Assembly (NCBI GenBank): GCA_028751875.1 | Contig: CM054141.1 | Coordinates: 74,367,646-74,431,645, forward strand | From: Rapana venosa | Lineage: Eukaryota; Mollusca; Gastropoda; Neogastropoda; Muricidae | Direction: 5' to 3' | DNA: 64,000 bases | In this document: positions 1 through 9,449 of the stretch, in pieces | Layout of the letters: each line of letters starts with the position of its first letter | Position numbering within the stretch: position 1 is the stretch's first letter | Translations under genes and position numbers: made by a program | The notes under the pieces: model-generated | What the model was told of the DNA's origin: nothing | What the model saw: only the letters and a program-made list of their open reading frames with translations | Databases searched by the model: none

Positions 1-1399
1 ACTCAAATTTTGCTTCGCAGCTCATCATCTCTCCCAGGTAGCAGAATTCGTCTACCACTTCTATCTTCCCTTGTTCAAATTCTAGCTCCTTCTTTCCTGC
101 ATCGGTATTGTCTTCTCCCTTCTTATTCATACAACTGGGGCAGACAAATACTCCGTCCACCTTCTTCAGACATTTGAGCTTTGAGCATCTTTTGTGACAC
201 CAATATTGACAGTTGGAGCATTTGATTGAATTGTTCCCTACACCTTTGTGGCAGACACCACACGGGTATTTGCCTTGCTCTCTATGTGTTCTGCAGTCTT
301 TTCCATCTGTCATAGCTTTGGTCTTGTCAACATTCACCTTCATTCCTCTGCGTTCTAATCTCTGTTTCCAATTGCCAAATCTCTGAGTAGCGTCATCACT
401 GTTCTCAGCTACCAGTACTAAGTCATCAGCATACAGCAGTTCCCAGATCTCTTCTGGCCTCTCCACTTCCTTGGATATTTCATTCATCACAAGGATAAAG
501 AGCAGAGGGCTCAATGCGGATCCTTGGTGCACTCCTACTTTTATCTCAAAGCTTTCTGACGTCCCGATTATTGTTTTCACTTTTGATCTGGAGTTCTTGT
601 ACAAAGTCATAACCATTGAGATGGTGTGCTCCGGTGCACCTTGTTTCCTCAAGGCCCATTGGATTGCCTTTCTGGGTACTCAATCAAAATCTTTTTACAG
701 GTCAACAAAGATGTGCGTCAAGCTCTTTTTCTTCTCCATATACTTTTCCTGCAGTTGTTTCACAATAAATATTGAATCTATGGTTGATTTGCCAGCCTGG
801 AATCAAAACTGTTTTTCATCAATATTGCATAGGCTCTTCAGTCTTCTTTCCAATACTTTTCCCCAGATCTTCATGCCATGTTCCAGAAGTCTGATTCCTC
901 TGTATTTTCCACATACTAGTGCATCTCCTTTACCCTTGAAAATGGGAACAGTAATACTGTCTTCCCATTCTTTGGGCATTTGTTCTGTCCGCTGTATCTT
1001 CTGACATATTTTCGTAAGTTGTTTTTCTCCTTCCTCTCCTGCTGCTTGTATCATTTCTGTCACCACTCCTGATGGCCCCGTGGCTTTTCTCTTTTTCATA
1101 GTTCAAATTGCTCTTCTGATTTCATCTTCAGTCACTTCTTGTACAGGTCCTTCAACTTTCTCCACTTCGATTGCATGAGGATTCTCAATATTTAGCAGAT
1201 CATGAAAGTAATCCTTCCATCTCTGCAGAATATTTTGCTTCTTAGTCATGATATTTCCAGACTCATTTTTCACAAATTTTGCTACATTGATGTCTTTCCA
1301 TTCTTTCCTCCTCTGTTGTGCAATTCAAAACATCTTATGCTGACCTTCAGTTGTATCAAGTCCAACACACCATTCATTCCACGCTTTTTCTTTAGCTTG
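1..1399 (-). pseudogene. LINE-A reverse transcriptase fragment with internal finger
   Basis: The longest piece is 1099-803 (98 codons), covering RT motifs 0-1 (KATGPSGVVTEMIQAAG, then PIFKGKGDALVCGKYRGIRL). Beyond a frame break come the palm region and L-L-Y-A-D-D-L (catalytic YADD at 422-433), then VLVAENSDDATQ, then a cysteine-rich finger, then FCYLGE near 1-60. Gene order is normal for a LINE RT. Stops near 1100 and 680 make it a pseudogene. Confidence 0.75.
120..265 (-). other. PHD-like C4HC3 zinc finger inside the LINE-A RT
   Basis: In the RT frame on the minus strand the order is C-G-V-C, then C-S-N-C, then H-K-R-C, then C-P-S-C. The spacing suits a PHD/treble-clef finger. It lies between the YADD motif and the downstream FCYLGE motif, so it is an insertion between palm and thumb, not a terminal finger. 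I have seen related fingers in LINEs of aquatic invertebrates, but its role is unknown. Confidence 0.7.
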
Positions 1400-1771
1400 G
1401 GCTACAGCTTTTGTGGCTTCTTTTGATTTCCTCCTGTATATCTCTCTGTCCTCAAACATCTGTGTTTGCTGCCACTTCCTAAATGCTTTCTTCTTCTTCT
1501 CTTGGACTGCTTCTTTCACTGCATCGCACCACCACTATGTTTCTCTCTTTCGATGTCTTCTTCCTTTGGTCTCTCCACACATTTCTTTTGCTGCTTCCAT
1601 GAGGATTTCTTTCAATTGGTTCCAGTGTCATGGTCTTGTCCAGCCGCTTTTTCCTCTCACTTTTTGCTCATATTCCAAGGCTATGTTCTTGTCTTTGAGC
1701 CTCCAAATTTTCAGTTTCTTCTCGATTGCTTTCTTCCTTGGTCTTACCAAATCTTTCATTTGAAAATCTGC

Positions 1772-2235
1772 TCACAACAATCTGTGCTGTGAGAGGCATT
1801 CTTCCCCTGGAATAACTGTACAGTTTGTCACCATTGCAGCATCTCCTTTGACGAGAATGAAATCAATCTGAGTTTCCGCTTCACCACTTTTGAAGGTGAT
1901 ATAGTGCTCTTGTTTTTTCTTGAAGAACGTATTCAAGATTCGTAAGCTATTCTGTTGGCATAGCTGAAGAATTGTTTTTCTTTCTTGATTTCGATCTCCA
2001 AAGTTGTACCTGCCCATAACATCATCATATCCAGTTCTGTCCTTGCCAACGTGTCCATTCAAATCTCCTGCTACAACGTAATGTCTTTTTCTGGTATTTC
2101 AGCCAGTTTCTAGCCTAGTTTTTCCCAGAAATCAGCTTTCTCTTCTTCGGGTCTACCCACCTGCGGCGCATAAGCAGAGATCACGTGCAGGATCTTTTTT
2201 CCACAAACTATTTTCATGTTCATTGAGCTACCGCT
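1772..2235 (-). pseudogene. LINE-A endonuclease domain fragment
   Basis: The open stretch 2062-1772 encodes MNGHVGKDRTGYDDV, then a long linker, QIDFILV and ending SQHRLL. These match the core and C-terminal motifs (GDxNxxVG, QIDxI, SDHxLV) of LINE apurinic endonucleases that nick the target DNA. Upstream, in another frame, ISAYAPQVGRPEEEKADF can be read (about 2190-2130), the usual YAPQ motif. The catalytic Asp-His pair appears as S-Q-H here, so the Asp of SDH is lost. With the frame breaks this makes it inactive. Confidence 0.75.
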
Positions 2236-3150
2236 CCATCTCTCCCCATTAAAAAATTTAAATGCTACAGAATTTCCAACCAAGTATTATCATTTTTAGA
2301 TTCATTTCTCAGTAATCGTCAACAGCTTGTTGAAATCGGGCCCAGGAGATCAACCTTATTACCTGTGATATATGGTATACCACAGGGATCAATATTAGGA
2401 CCACTTCTTTTCTCTATCTATATCAATGACCTACCTCTGCATATTTATGGTTCATGTGAAATGTTTGCTGATGATACATCAATTCAATGTAGCAACAGTG
2501 ATCCTAACCAGCTTGTGAATGATATGCAAGCAGATATCAATAAACTTATTGAATGGACAGTAACTCAATCATTTGCCTCTTAATTCAAACAAAACAAAAT
2601 ATATGTTTACATAACGACTCAGCAAAAAGACAGAAATTGCATTTTCCATTCACCCCAATATTTATCCAAGGACGAAAAATTGAAGAAGTTGTTTCACACA
2701 AAGTACTAGGTGCAGTAATTGACAATGATTTATCTTGGTCAGAACACATAGCCACTTTAGGAAAACGAATCTCAGTAAGACTATATCAACTCAGAAAAAT
2801 CAAACATTTTCTAAACCTATAATCACGAAAACTATTCTTTCACACACATATTTTATCTCTTATAAATTATGTTTTAACCTTAAGGGATAGTGCTAGTGAA
2901 TCAAACCTAAAGCATATAAGCCCCCTACATAAAAGAGCTATCAAACTAATCCGATTGAATCCCAATACACTGACCACCAACAACTACAAAAAATTTGATA
3001 TTCTTCCACTCAAAGACAGTCTGCATTTCAACAAGTGTATATGTATACATAAACAATACATTAAACAGAAAAGCCTCAAAGAAAATTGTGAAAAATTTTG
3101 CCGTTAATAAAAACAAGCCAACTCATAGATTGTCTTTGCCCAGGCCCCAT

Positions 3151-4526
3151 CACTCACTCACTCAGTCCCATGTCCCAAAGGACGTAGGGGGGACATGAGA
3201 GAAGACGCAACAGAGATCTTTTTCCATGCTTCACGATCCTGTGTGGCTAGTAGAAGGTGTTGCAGGGGTTGGGCGGTCCAGTCTTTGATGTTGTCAACCC
3301 ATGATTTCTTTTGGCGGCCTCTTCTTCTCTTGCCTTCGACTGTTCCTTGCAAGATGGTTTTTGTTAAGGTGTTGTGTCTTGTGGTGTGACCAAACCACAT
3401 CAGTTTTCTCCTCTTTATGGTGGAGAGCAGAGGTTCTTGGGGGCCCACACGCTTTTTGATTTCTTCTTTCACATAGTTGTTGGTCTTGTGTTCTTTGTAT
3501 GATATTTTGAGGAGTCTTCTGTGGCACTTGTTCTCGAATGCTTGGATTCTCCTCTCTAGCTCTGCTGACAGAGTCCATGATTCACAGCCATATAGGAGGA
3601 TAGATATCACGAGGGATTTGTAGAGGTGGTATTTGGTGCAGAAGCTGATGTTGTTGCTTCTGATGATCCTCTCGAGTCTGGCTAGAGCAGATGTTGCTGT
3701 TGCAATGCGAGCTTTCACTTCATTGTTTGATGTGCCATCTTCTGTTAGGATGGAGCCTAAGTATTTGAATTGGCTCACCTCTTCCAATATTTCTCCATTC
3801 ATCTTTATTTCCGTGCTGTCATTACTTGTGCTGTTGACCATGATCTTTGATTTCTCTGTACTGACCTCCATGTCGTATGCGCTCGCTCGATCTGATAGAC
3901 TATCTGTGAGGTTTTGCAGTTCTTGTTTGCTGCCACCCATGAGGTCAATGTCATCTGCAAATCTGAGGTCGCACAGGGGTCTTCCACCAATGGAGATGGA
4001 AGTGTGGTGGTTTTGCAGTGTCTCTGTCATGATGTTTTCGAGGAAGAGGTTGAAGAGTACAGGTGAGAGAAGGCAGCCCTGACAGACCCCAACCGTGGTC
4101 TTGAAGAACTCGCCCATGTGATTGTTCATGAAAACTGCACTTCTTGCGTTCTCATACAGTGCCTTGATGACTTCAATGAGGCAGTTTTCAATGTTGAAGT
4201 GCCTGAGTACTTGCCAGAGGCCGTCATGCCATACCCTGTCAAAGGCCTTTTTGAAGTCTATGAAATTGTGATACAAGTCTTTTTGGTGTTGGAGATGTTT
4301 CTCTATCAGAATTCTCAGGTTGAAAATTTGTTCCATTGTGCTGCGTTTTGGTCTAAAGCCGGCTTGTTCTTCTGCCAGGAGTTTTTCCGCTTGGTTTTTC
4401 AGTCTGTTGAGGACAACCCGCAGTATGATCTTGCTAGGATGGCTTATGAGACTGATGGTTCTGTAGTTCTGGCATTGCTTGAGGTTTCCTTTCTTTGGTA
4501 GGGGTATTACAAGAGACTGTGTCCAT
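3151..4526 (-). mobile_element. RTE-B retrotransposon, 5'-truncated insertion in LINE-N
   Basis: A minus-strand RTE 3' portion sits inside LINE-N. Its 3' end is a TGAG-repeat tail (3151-3166) and its 5' truncation falls at the WTQSL motif of the RT. The 4-bp sequence ccat occurs at both edges (3147-3150 and 4523-4526), so the target duplication is short or absent. The host frame resumes exactly across the insert. It is the same family as the insertion at 36266-38754. Confidence 0.85.
3158..4525 (-). CDS. RTE-B reverse transcriptase, partial but open over about 455 codons
   Basis: One uninterrupted frame covers most of an RTE RT from WTQSLVIPLPKKGNL through FRPKRSTMEQIFNLRIL, FIDFKKAFDRVWHDGL, VGVCQGCLLSPVLFNLFLE, LRFADDIDLM (FADD at 3950-3961), FKYLGSIL, ILLYGCESWTL, MWFGHTTRHNTL and GKRRRGRQKKSWVDNIKDW to a stop just before the 3' tail. 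The first few codons upstream of WTQS belong to the flanking LINE-N, so the ATG at 4537 is not a real start. The N-terminal RT and the whole endonuclease are absent, so it cannot act alone. The lack of stops suggests a fairly recent insertion. Confidence 0.85.
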   Translation of the reverse strand, partial: WTQSLVIPLPKKGNLKQCQNYRTISLISHPSKIILRVVLNRLKNQAEKLLAEEQAGFRPKRSTMEQIFNLRILIEKHLQHQKDLYHNFIDFKKAFDRVWHDGLWQVLRHFNIENCLIEVIKALYENARSAVFMNNHMGEFFKTTVGVCQGCLLSPVLFNLFLENIMTETLQNHHTSISIGGRPLCDLRFADDIDLMGGSKQELQNLTDSLSDRASAYDMEVSTEKSKIMVNSTSNDSTEIKMNGEILEEVSQFKYLGSILTEDGTSNNEVKARIATATSALARLERIIRSNNISFCTKYHLYKSLVISILLYGCESWTLSAELERRIQAFENKCHRRLLKISYKEHKTNNYVKEEIKKRVGPQEPLLSTIKRRKLMWFGHTTRHNTLTKTILQGTVEGKRRRGRQKKSWVDNIKDWTAQPLQHLLLATQDREAWKKISVASSLMSPLRPLGHGTE

Positions 4527-5154
4527 AACAATCTCAATAAATCAAGCCTTGCTTATTCAGGAAGACCAGTGTGGAATACTCTACCTATCTCTTTAAAATC
4601 AGCTCCTTCGAAACAAATGTTCAAAAACTCTTGAAGAAACATCTGATGGACAAATTGTATGTCCACTTTTATACTCGAGGTTATCTTACATCAGGGTACC
4701 TTGTTGTTATTCCTACCTTTGTTATTTGTATGTTTCATTTGTTGTATGACTTGAGCTTATGTTATACTGTCTTGGTTTTGTTTTATCTTGTCTTGTGAGT
4801 CTTGCTTTTGTTGGTTTTTGCTTAAGGGTTTTTTTGGTGGGATTTTGGGGGGGTTTTTTTTGGGGGGGAGGGTTGTGGTTTTTTTTAATTTTCTTCGAAT
4901 TTATCTGTATGACTTGAGCTTATGTTATACTGTCTTGATTTGCTTTATCATGTTTTGTTAGTTTGGATTTATATTTTTAAAAATCTCCATAGATTTTTGT
5001 CTTCATCATGTGTGCACACTGTATTACTATTTTCTTGCTTTATATGTCAATTTTCTTTATTTTCTTTTTTTGTGAGGGCAGGATGAAAAAAAGTTGTATA
5101 AACTTAATCTTTTAGTTTTACCCTCAATAAAGATCATTATGACTTGACTTGACA

Positions 5155-5985
5155 CCATTGAACGATTTTATTCACGCGATAAATGTACGTCTGTAGACAA
5201 CAAGTGAGCAACTAGGCCTATTAGGCCTATTATTAATTATTACGTGGATTTGGGCACATCAACAGAACAGAAATGGTCAAAACATTTTTTTAATGTACCT
5301 TTACCAAGGATTCTTACTGCCATATTGATTTGCATGTCATCATTCGTCTGTTCAAATTATCAAGCTTATCAACTCACGGAATCTTTCAATTGTTCTTCTC
5401 AGTCTCCACGTCTGCACAAACAGTGGTTGCCTTGCCAGTTACCTCCCTTAGGCCTATGCGAGGCTAGTACAGGGATCGGTCATTTTCATGGATCCGTCAT
5501 TCATCTAGAGATGTTCTGTGTCGAGGTCGACCGGTTCACATTCAGATTATTTTCTTGTCATAAAAGTCAAGTAGACTTGTTTGACATACCAAACAAAACA
5601 TAACTTTGTTATCAATTCTCACTTTAAGATAATTTCAATGTAGTCTAAACCCAAATTGCATTCTACTTGAATTTTTCTTTTCTCAAAACATGCATACACA
5701 TGCATACATGTGTGTCACTTTGTGTGTGTGTATGTATGGTTGTTTTTTTCTAACATCTGCTTGATTGTTATTATTGTGATTATGTTGCTTACTGGTCTAT
5801 ACAGTTTTTTGTTAAGTTCTTTGTTTCCAGTTTCAGTTTCTAATAGCAAATCGTTTAGGATACCAGACTCATAGTTTGTTTTGAGATAGAGAGATCTACT
5901 TTCGCTTTTCCTTTTTCTGTATAGAATGTGTGTGTGTGTGTGTGTGTTCCTGCACACAAAGAACAACAAACATGGACATTTATTT
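5155..5985. other. Intergenic stretch, no gene seen; TG microsatellite
   Basis: No LINE or gene motif was recognised. Short open frames here (for example 5244-5603) have no splice or protein signal. A TG microsatellite occupies about 5925-5948 and a weaker TG-rich stretch about 5708-5740. Confidence 0.5.
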
Positions 5986-6641
5986 ATATGGCAGGTCTAT
6001 CTATCTGTCCCGTGGGGGCACCCTCAAAGATTCAACAACCAGTTCCCTCCATTCCTCTCTCTGTTCTGCCTTTCTCAGGGTTTTGTTGAGTTCTAGGCCT
6101 GTCCATTCGCTCATGTTATCCTCCCAGCTCTTCCTTGGTCTGCCTCTTCTTCCTCCTTGGACAGTGCCTTGTAAAACTGTCTTTGCAAGTCCTTTGGATC
6201 TTGTGACATGCCCATACCATTTAAGTTTACGTTTTTTCACGATGGTTAGAAGGTTCACATAGGGTCCAATGGTTTGCTGGATTCTGTTATGCACGCTTTC
6301 GTTGCTTATGTGGTCTTTGTAGGAGATGCCAAGGAGTCCCCGAAAGCATCTCATCTCCACTGCCTGTACTCTTCTCTCCAAATCTGCAGTCAGGGTCCAT
6401 GATTCACAGGCATACAGAAATATGGATATGACAAGGGAGCCCATTAGTCTGATCTTGGAGATAAGTGAGATATTTTTATCTCTCCAGATGGTGTTTAGTT
6501 TTGACAGTGCTGTTATTGTCTGTGCAGTTCTGCATACTACTTCTGGCTTGGATCCCTGGTCTGATACAATGGCTCCCAGGTACTTGAAGCTTTGAACTGT
6601 TTCCAGCTTCTGGTCATTAACCCTGATATCAGCGCTAATGC

Positions 6642-6929
6642 AGGGAGGCACCGTGGTCGAGTGGTTTAGGCGGTCAACTCGTGATCCAGAGGTCGCGGGT
6701 TCGATCCCGCTCGGCTCGGTGTTGTGTCCTTGGGAAAGACACTTTACTCCTATTTTCCTCACTCCACCCAGGTGTACAAGTGGGTACCAGCTCTGCTGGG
6801 GAAGTATCTGGCGACAGACTAGCGTCCTGTCACAGGGGTGGTGAAAAACCATCAGTTCGCTTAACAATACAGAAACCGGGATAAGCTCCGGCTCTATGGG
6901 CCTTCTGGCTCGAAAGAACATACTTTACT
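6642..6929 (+). mobile_element. tRNA-derived SINE (SINE-1), complete, in RTE-A copy 1
   Basis: The head has Pol III box A (TGGTCGAGTGG, about 6654) and box B (GGTTCGATCCC, about 6700). A body follows with a CACCCAGGTGTACAAGTGGG motif and then the 3' end CGAAAGAACATACTT. The flanks are a 13-bp duplication with one mismatch (tcagcgctaatgc 6629-6641, tcagtgctaatgc 6930-6942). The sister RTE-A copies at about 19017 and 58920 show the same place without the SINE, which confirms the insertion. Confidence 0.92.
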
Positions 6930-8501
6930 TCAGTGCTAATGCCCTTGGTGTTATTAGTCATCAGTTTGGTCTTCTCTGCACTGATTTCCATGCCGTATGT
7001 TTTGGAGGCCTTATTCAAGTGTTCTGTTAGGCTGGCAAGCTCTTTTTCTGATCCTGCTATTCCATCAATGTCATCTGCGAAGCGGAGGTTTGTGATCGTT
7101 CTGCCACCAATGCTGACTGATCCTTCATGATGTTCCAGTGCATCAGCCATGATTCTCTCAAGGAAGATGTTGAAAAGAGTGGGTGTGAGAGTAGACAGCC
7201 CTGCCTTACTCCAACTGTTGTTCAAAACCATTCTCCAATGTTGTTGTTGTAGTACACTGCACTGGTGGCCTCGCTGTACAGCTGTTTGATGACTGATCAG
7301 GTTTGCATTGATGCTGTACAAATTCATGGTTGCCCACAAAGCTGCATGCCACACCCTGTCAAATGCCTTCTTAAAATCGATAAATACGTGGTAAAGGTCT
7401 TGTTGATGTTGAAGGTACCGCTCACATAGTATTCTGAGGTTGAATATCTGTTCTGTTGTGCTGCGACCTGCTCTGAAACCTGCTTGTTCCTCAGCAATGA
7501 TGGTCTCTGCTTGTGGCTTCAGTCTATTCAATATTATCTGCAGCATGACCTTGCTTGGGTGGCATATGAGGCTGATTGTGCGGTAATTATGGCATTGTTG
7601 TAGATTTCCTTTCTTGGGGAGGGTGATGGTGAGTGACTGTGTCCATGGTGTTGGCCATTTTCCTGTCTGCCAGATCTTGTTGCAGATTCTTAGTAGGGCG
7701 CTGATCATGGCTTCCCCTCCAGCTTGGACCAACTCAGCTGGAATGTTGTCAGCCCCTGCTGACTTCCCCTTTTTCAGCGATCTGACTGCTGTTTCCACTT
7801 CTTCTCGGAGGATAGGGTGACTGTCTGTGTCTTTGCTTGTGGGTACATTAAGGACTTCTGGATCTCCTGCGGTTCTATAGTTATACAGGTCGGAGCAGTA
7901 TTCTGTCCATCTGTTCAGAATATCCTGGTCGTCAGTGAGACGCTTCCCATTTTTGTCTTGGATTGTTAAACCTTTTCCCTGTTTTGTGCTAGTCAGGTCT
8001 TTCACCAGCTGATATGCTTTCTTGCTATTGTTTTTCTTGATGTTCTCTTCAATGTCTTGGCACTGTTCACCAATCCATTTCTCTTTTGCCTCCGTCATGG
8101 ACTTCCTGATTCTTTTGTTGACTGCCCTATATTGTTCTGCTCTTTCTTTTGTTTCATTTTTCTTTAACTCTCTACGCTTGTCGCATAGTTGTAGGATGTT
8201 AGGTGTGACCCATGGTTTTTTGACTGGTCGGTGTTTGCCAAGAAGCTCGCTTCTGTTTCAGTCACTGCTGTATTGAAACTATTCGTCAGTGTATCTATGT
8301 CTGAGTCTATCACAGTGAGTGCTGCAAACTTTCCACCTATCCTTGCTTGAAAAATTTCTACTACCTCTGGGTCCTTCAGCTTCTCGAGGTCAAATTTGAT
8401 CCTGATGTTGTTCTGCTTGTGGATTTTCTTTAGATGTAGTGGAAAGTCATCATCACAAGATCATGATCACTCCCTATGTCTGCTCCTGGAAAACTTGTCT
8501 T

Positions 8502-8535
8502 GTTAGCCTAACATGTCTGTGCATGTTAGGCTAAC
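8502..8535. repeat. Perfect 14-bp inverted repeat within RTE-A copy 1
   Basis: gttagcctaacatg (8502-8515) and its reverse complement catgttaggctaac (8522-8535) surround a 6-base loop. The other RTE-A copies have no such hairpin at this place, so it arose in this copy. Confidence 0.9.
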
Positions 8536-8906
8536 CTAGACTGAAACTTTTCACCATGATGTAATCTATTTGGTTGTGGTGTTCTCCATTTGGGCTATGC
8601 CATGTCCATTTTCTGGTTTTCTTGTGTGGGCCAAGTGTATTCACTAGCTGGAGGTGGTTGTTACTGGCAAACTCCAGGAGTCTCAAGCCTCTTTCATTTG
8701 ATTGGTTATTACAATGTGGCCCACAAACGCCCTCCCAATCTTTCCATGCATCTTAATAATAATAATAATAATATATGGAATTTATATAGCGCCGAATCTT
8801 GTAAAACAAACAAATGGAAGCGCTTGCACTCAAATCATTTACGCGCATGCAACTTTCCTCAAATATAATAAAGAACATATTTCAAATTTATGCACGTGTA
8901 TGTACA

Positions 8907-8908
<2 letters not shown>

Positions 8909-8961
<53 letters not shown>
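8909..8961. repeat. CA/TG microsatellite in LINE-G 3' UTR
   Basis: About 26 uninterrupted CA units lie between the RT C-terminus and the ATT tail of LINE-G. TG-rich tracts recur at the matching place in the copies at about 27165-27200 and 50665-50735, so the element probably carries a TG-prone 3' UTR. Confidence 0.95.
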
Positions 8962-9026
8962 ACGAACACACTTAGGAGATGAAGGATGCTGCTGAAAAAG
9001 TAGAGACCAATATGAGGGCAAAAGTG

Positions 9027-9449
9027 TCAGGTAGGAAATAAGTGTGTTTTGAGGCTGGATTTGAAGGAATCAAGTGAAGGTTTTTGGCAAAGTGAAAGAG
9101 GGAGGTCATTCCACGTGGACGGACCAGAAACAGAAAAAGATCGACAGCCAACAGTGGTTTGTTTGAATCTGGGTGTTCGAAAGCACAAAGTATCTGCAGC
9201 TGAATGAAGGGAACGGGATGGAGTGTACAGGTGAAGACAGTTACAAAGATAAGATGGTGCAGATTTGTGGAGACATTTGAAACAGAGGGTATTGATCTTA
9301 TACTTCAGTCTTTGTGAGACTGGCAGCCAGTGAAGAGATCGCAGAAGAGGAGTGATGTGTTCGGATTTTTTCTTTCTTAGGACCAGTCGAGCTGCAGAGT
9401 TTTGTCTGTGTTGAAGAGAGTGGATGGACCGTGCGGTTGGGCCAGCCAA
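9027..9449 (-). pseudogene. LINE-G RT C-terminal region
   Basis: 140 open codons read HSLQHRQNSAARLVLRKKK, HITPLLRSLHWLPVSQRLKY, CLHKSAPSYLCNCLHLYTPS, and end FSVSGPSTWNDLPLSLCQK and FKSSLKTHLF. This is the conserved C-terminus after the RT palm in CR1/L2/Rex-type LINEs. The same block is seen at 36000-35459, 26830-27340 and 50330-50540. Confidence 0.85.

Larger units (their letters stand above)
1..2250 (-). mobile_element. RTE-like non-LTR retrotransposon (LINE-A), decayed, 3' end off the window
   Basis: Read on the minus strand, an apurinic-type endonuclease segment (about 2250-1772) is followed by a linker and a reverse transcriptase (about 1400-1). Visible pieces are GHVGKDRTGYDDV, QIDFIL and SQHRLL in the endonuclease, and KATGPSGVV, KYRGIRLLEHGMKIW and YADD (422-433) in the RT. 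Several stops and frameshifts break the frame, so no single ORF spans it. The 5' end stops near 2250, where a plus-strand CR1-like element begins; the 3' end is cut by the window edge. Family placement as RTE-like rests on recalled motif similarity and is less certain than its identity as a LINE. Confidence 0.8.
2251..5154 (+). mobile_element. CR1/Jockey-like LINE (LINE-N), split by an RTE insertion at 3151-4526
   Basis: The plus strand reads SNRQQLVEIG, then GIPQGSILGPLLF (from 2370), FADD (2464-2475), VLGAVIDNDLSWSEHI (about 2705-2750), and LHKRAIKLIRLNPNTL (about 2925). This is the palm-to-C-terminus order of CR1/Jockey-group RTs. The frame runs HRLSLPRPH up to 3150 and resumes at 4527 as NNLNKSSLAYSGRPVWNTLP without loss of a codon, so the insert between is secondary. 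The 3' UTR runs to an AATAAA near 5127 and a short ACTTG-type tail at about 5139-5154. The 5' part is missing (truncated inside the RT) and several stops are present. Confidence 0.8.
5997..8754 (-). pseudogene. RTE-A copy 1 reverse transcriptase and 3' part
   Basis: From 8098 the frame reads MTEAKEKWIGEQCQDI, a linker, REEVETAVRSLKKGKSAGADNIPAELV, WTQSLTITLPKKGNL, AGFRAGRSTTEQIFNLRIL, FIDFKKAFDRVWHAAL, LRFADDIDGIAG (FADD at 7070-7081) and EISAEKTKLMTN. The SINE then interrupts it, and from 6640 to 5997 it continues DQKLETVQSFKYLGAIV, FLYACESWTL, KWYGHVTRSKGL, RGRPRKSWEDN, ending near the 3' tail. A frameshift lies near 7250. The FADD catalytic box is intact in this copy, unlike the two sister copies. 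Confidence 0.85.

Noticed and set aside
6654..6715. tRNA gene candidate (boxes A and B)
   Set aside because: It is the head of SINE-1: the body continues for 220 bp, target duplications flank it, and no clean cloverleaf with acceptor stem closes it.
6001..6921. 306-codon minus ORF taken as one protein
   Set aside because: Its first third is SINE-1 read backwards, joined by chance to the RTE-A C-terminus.
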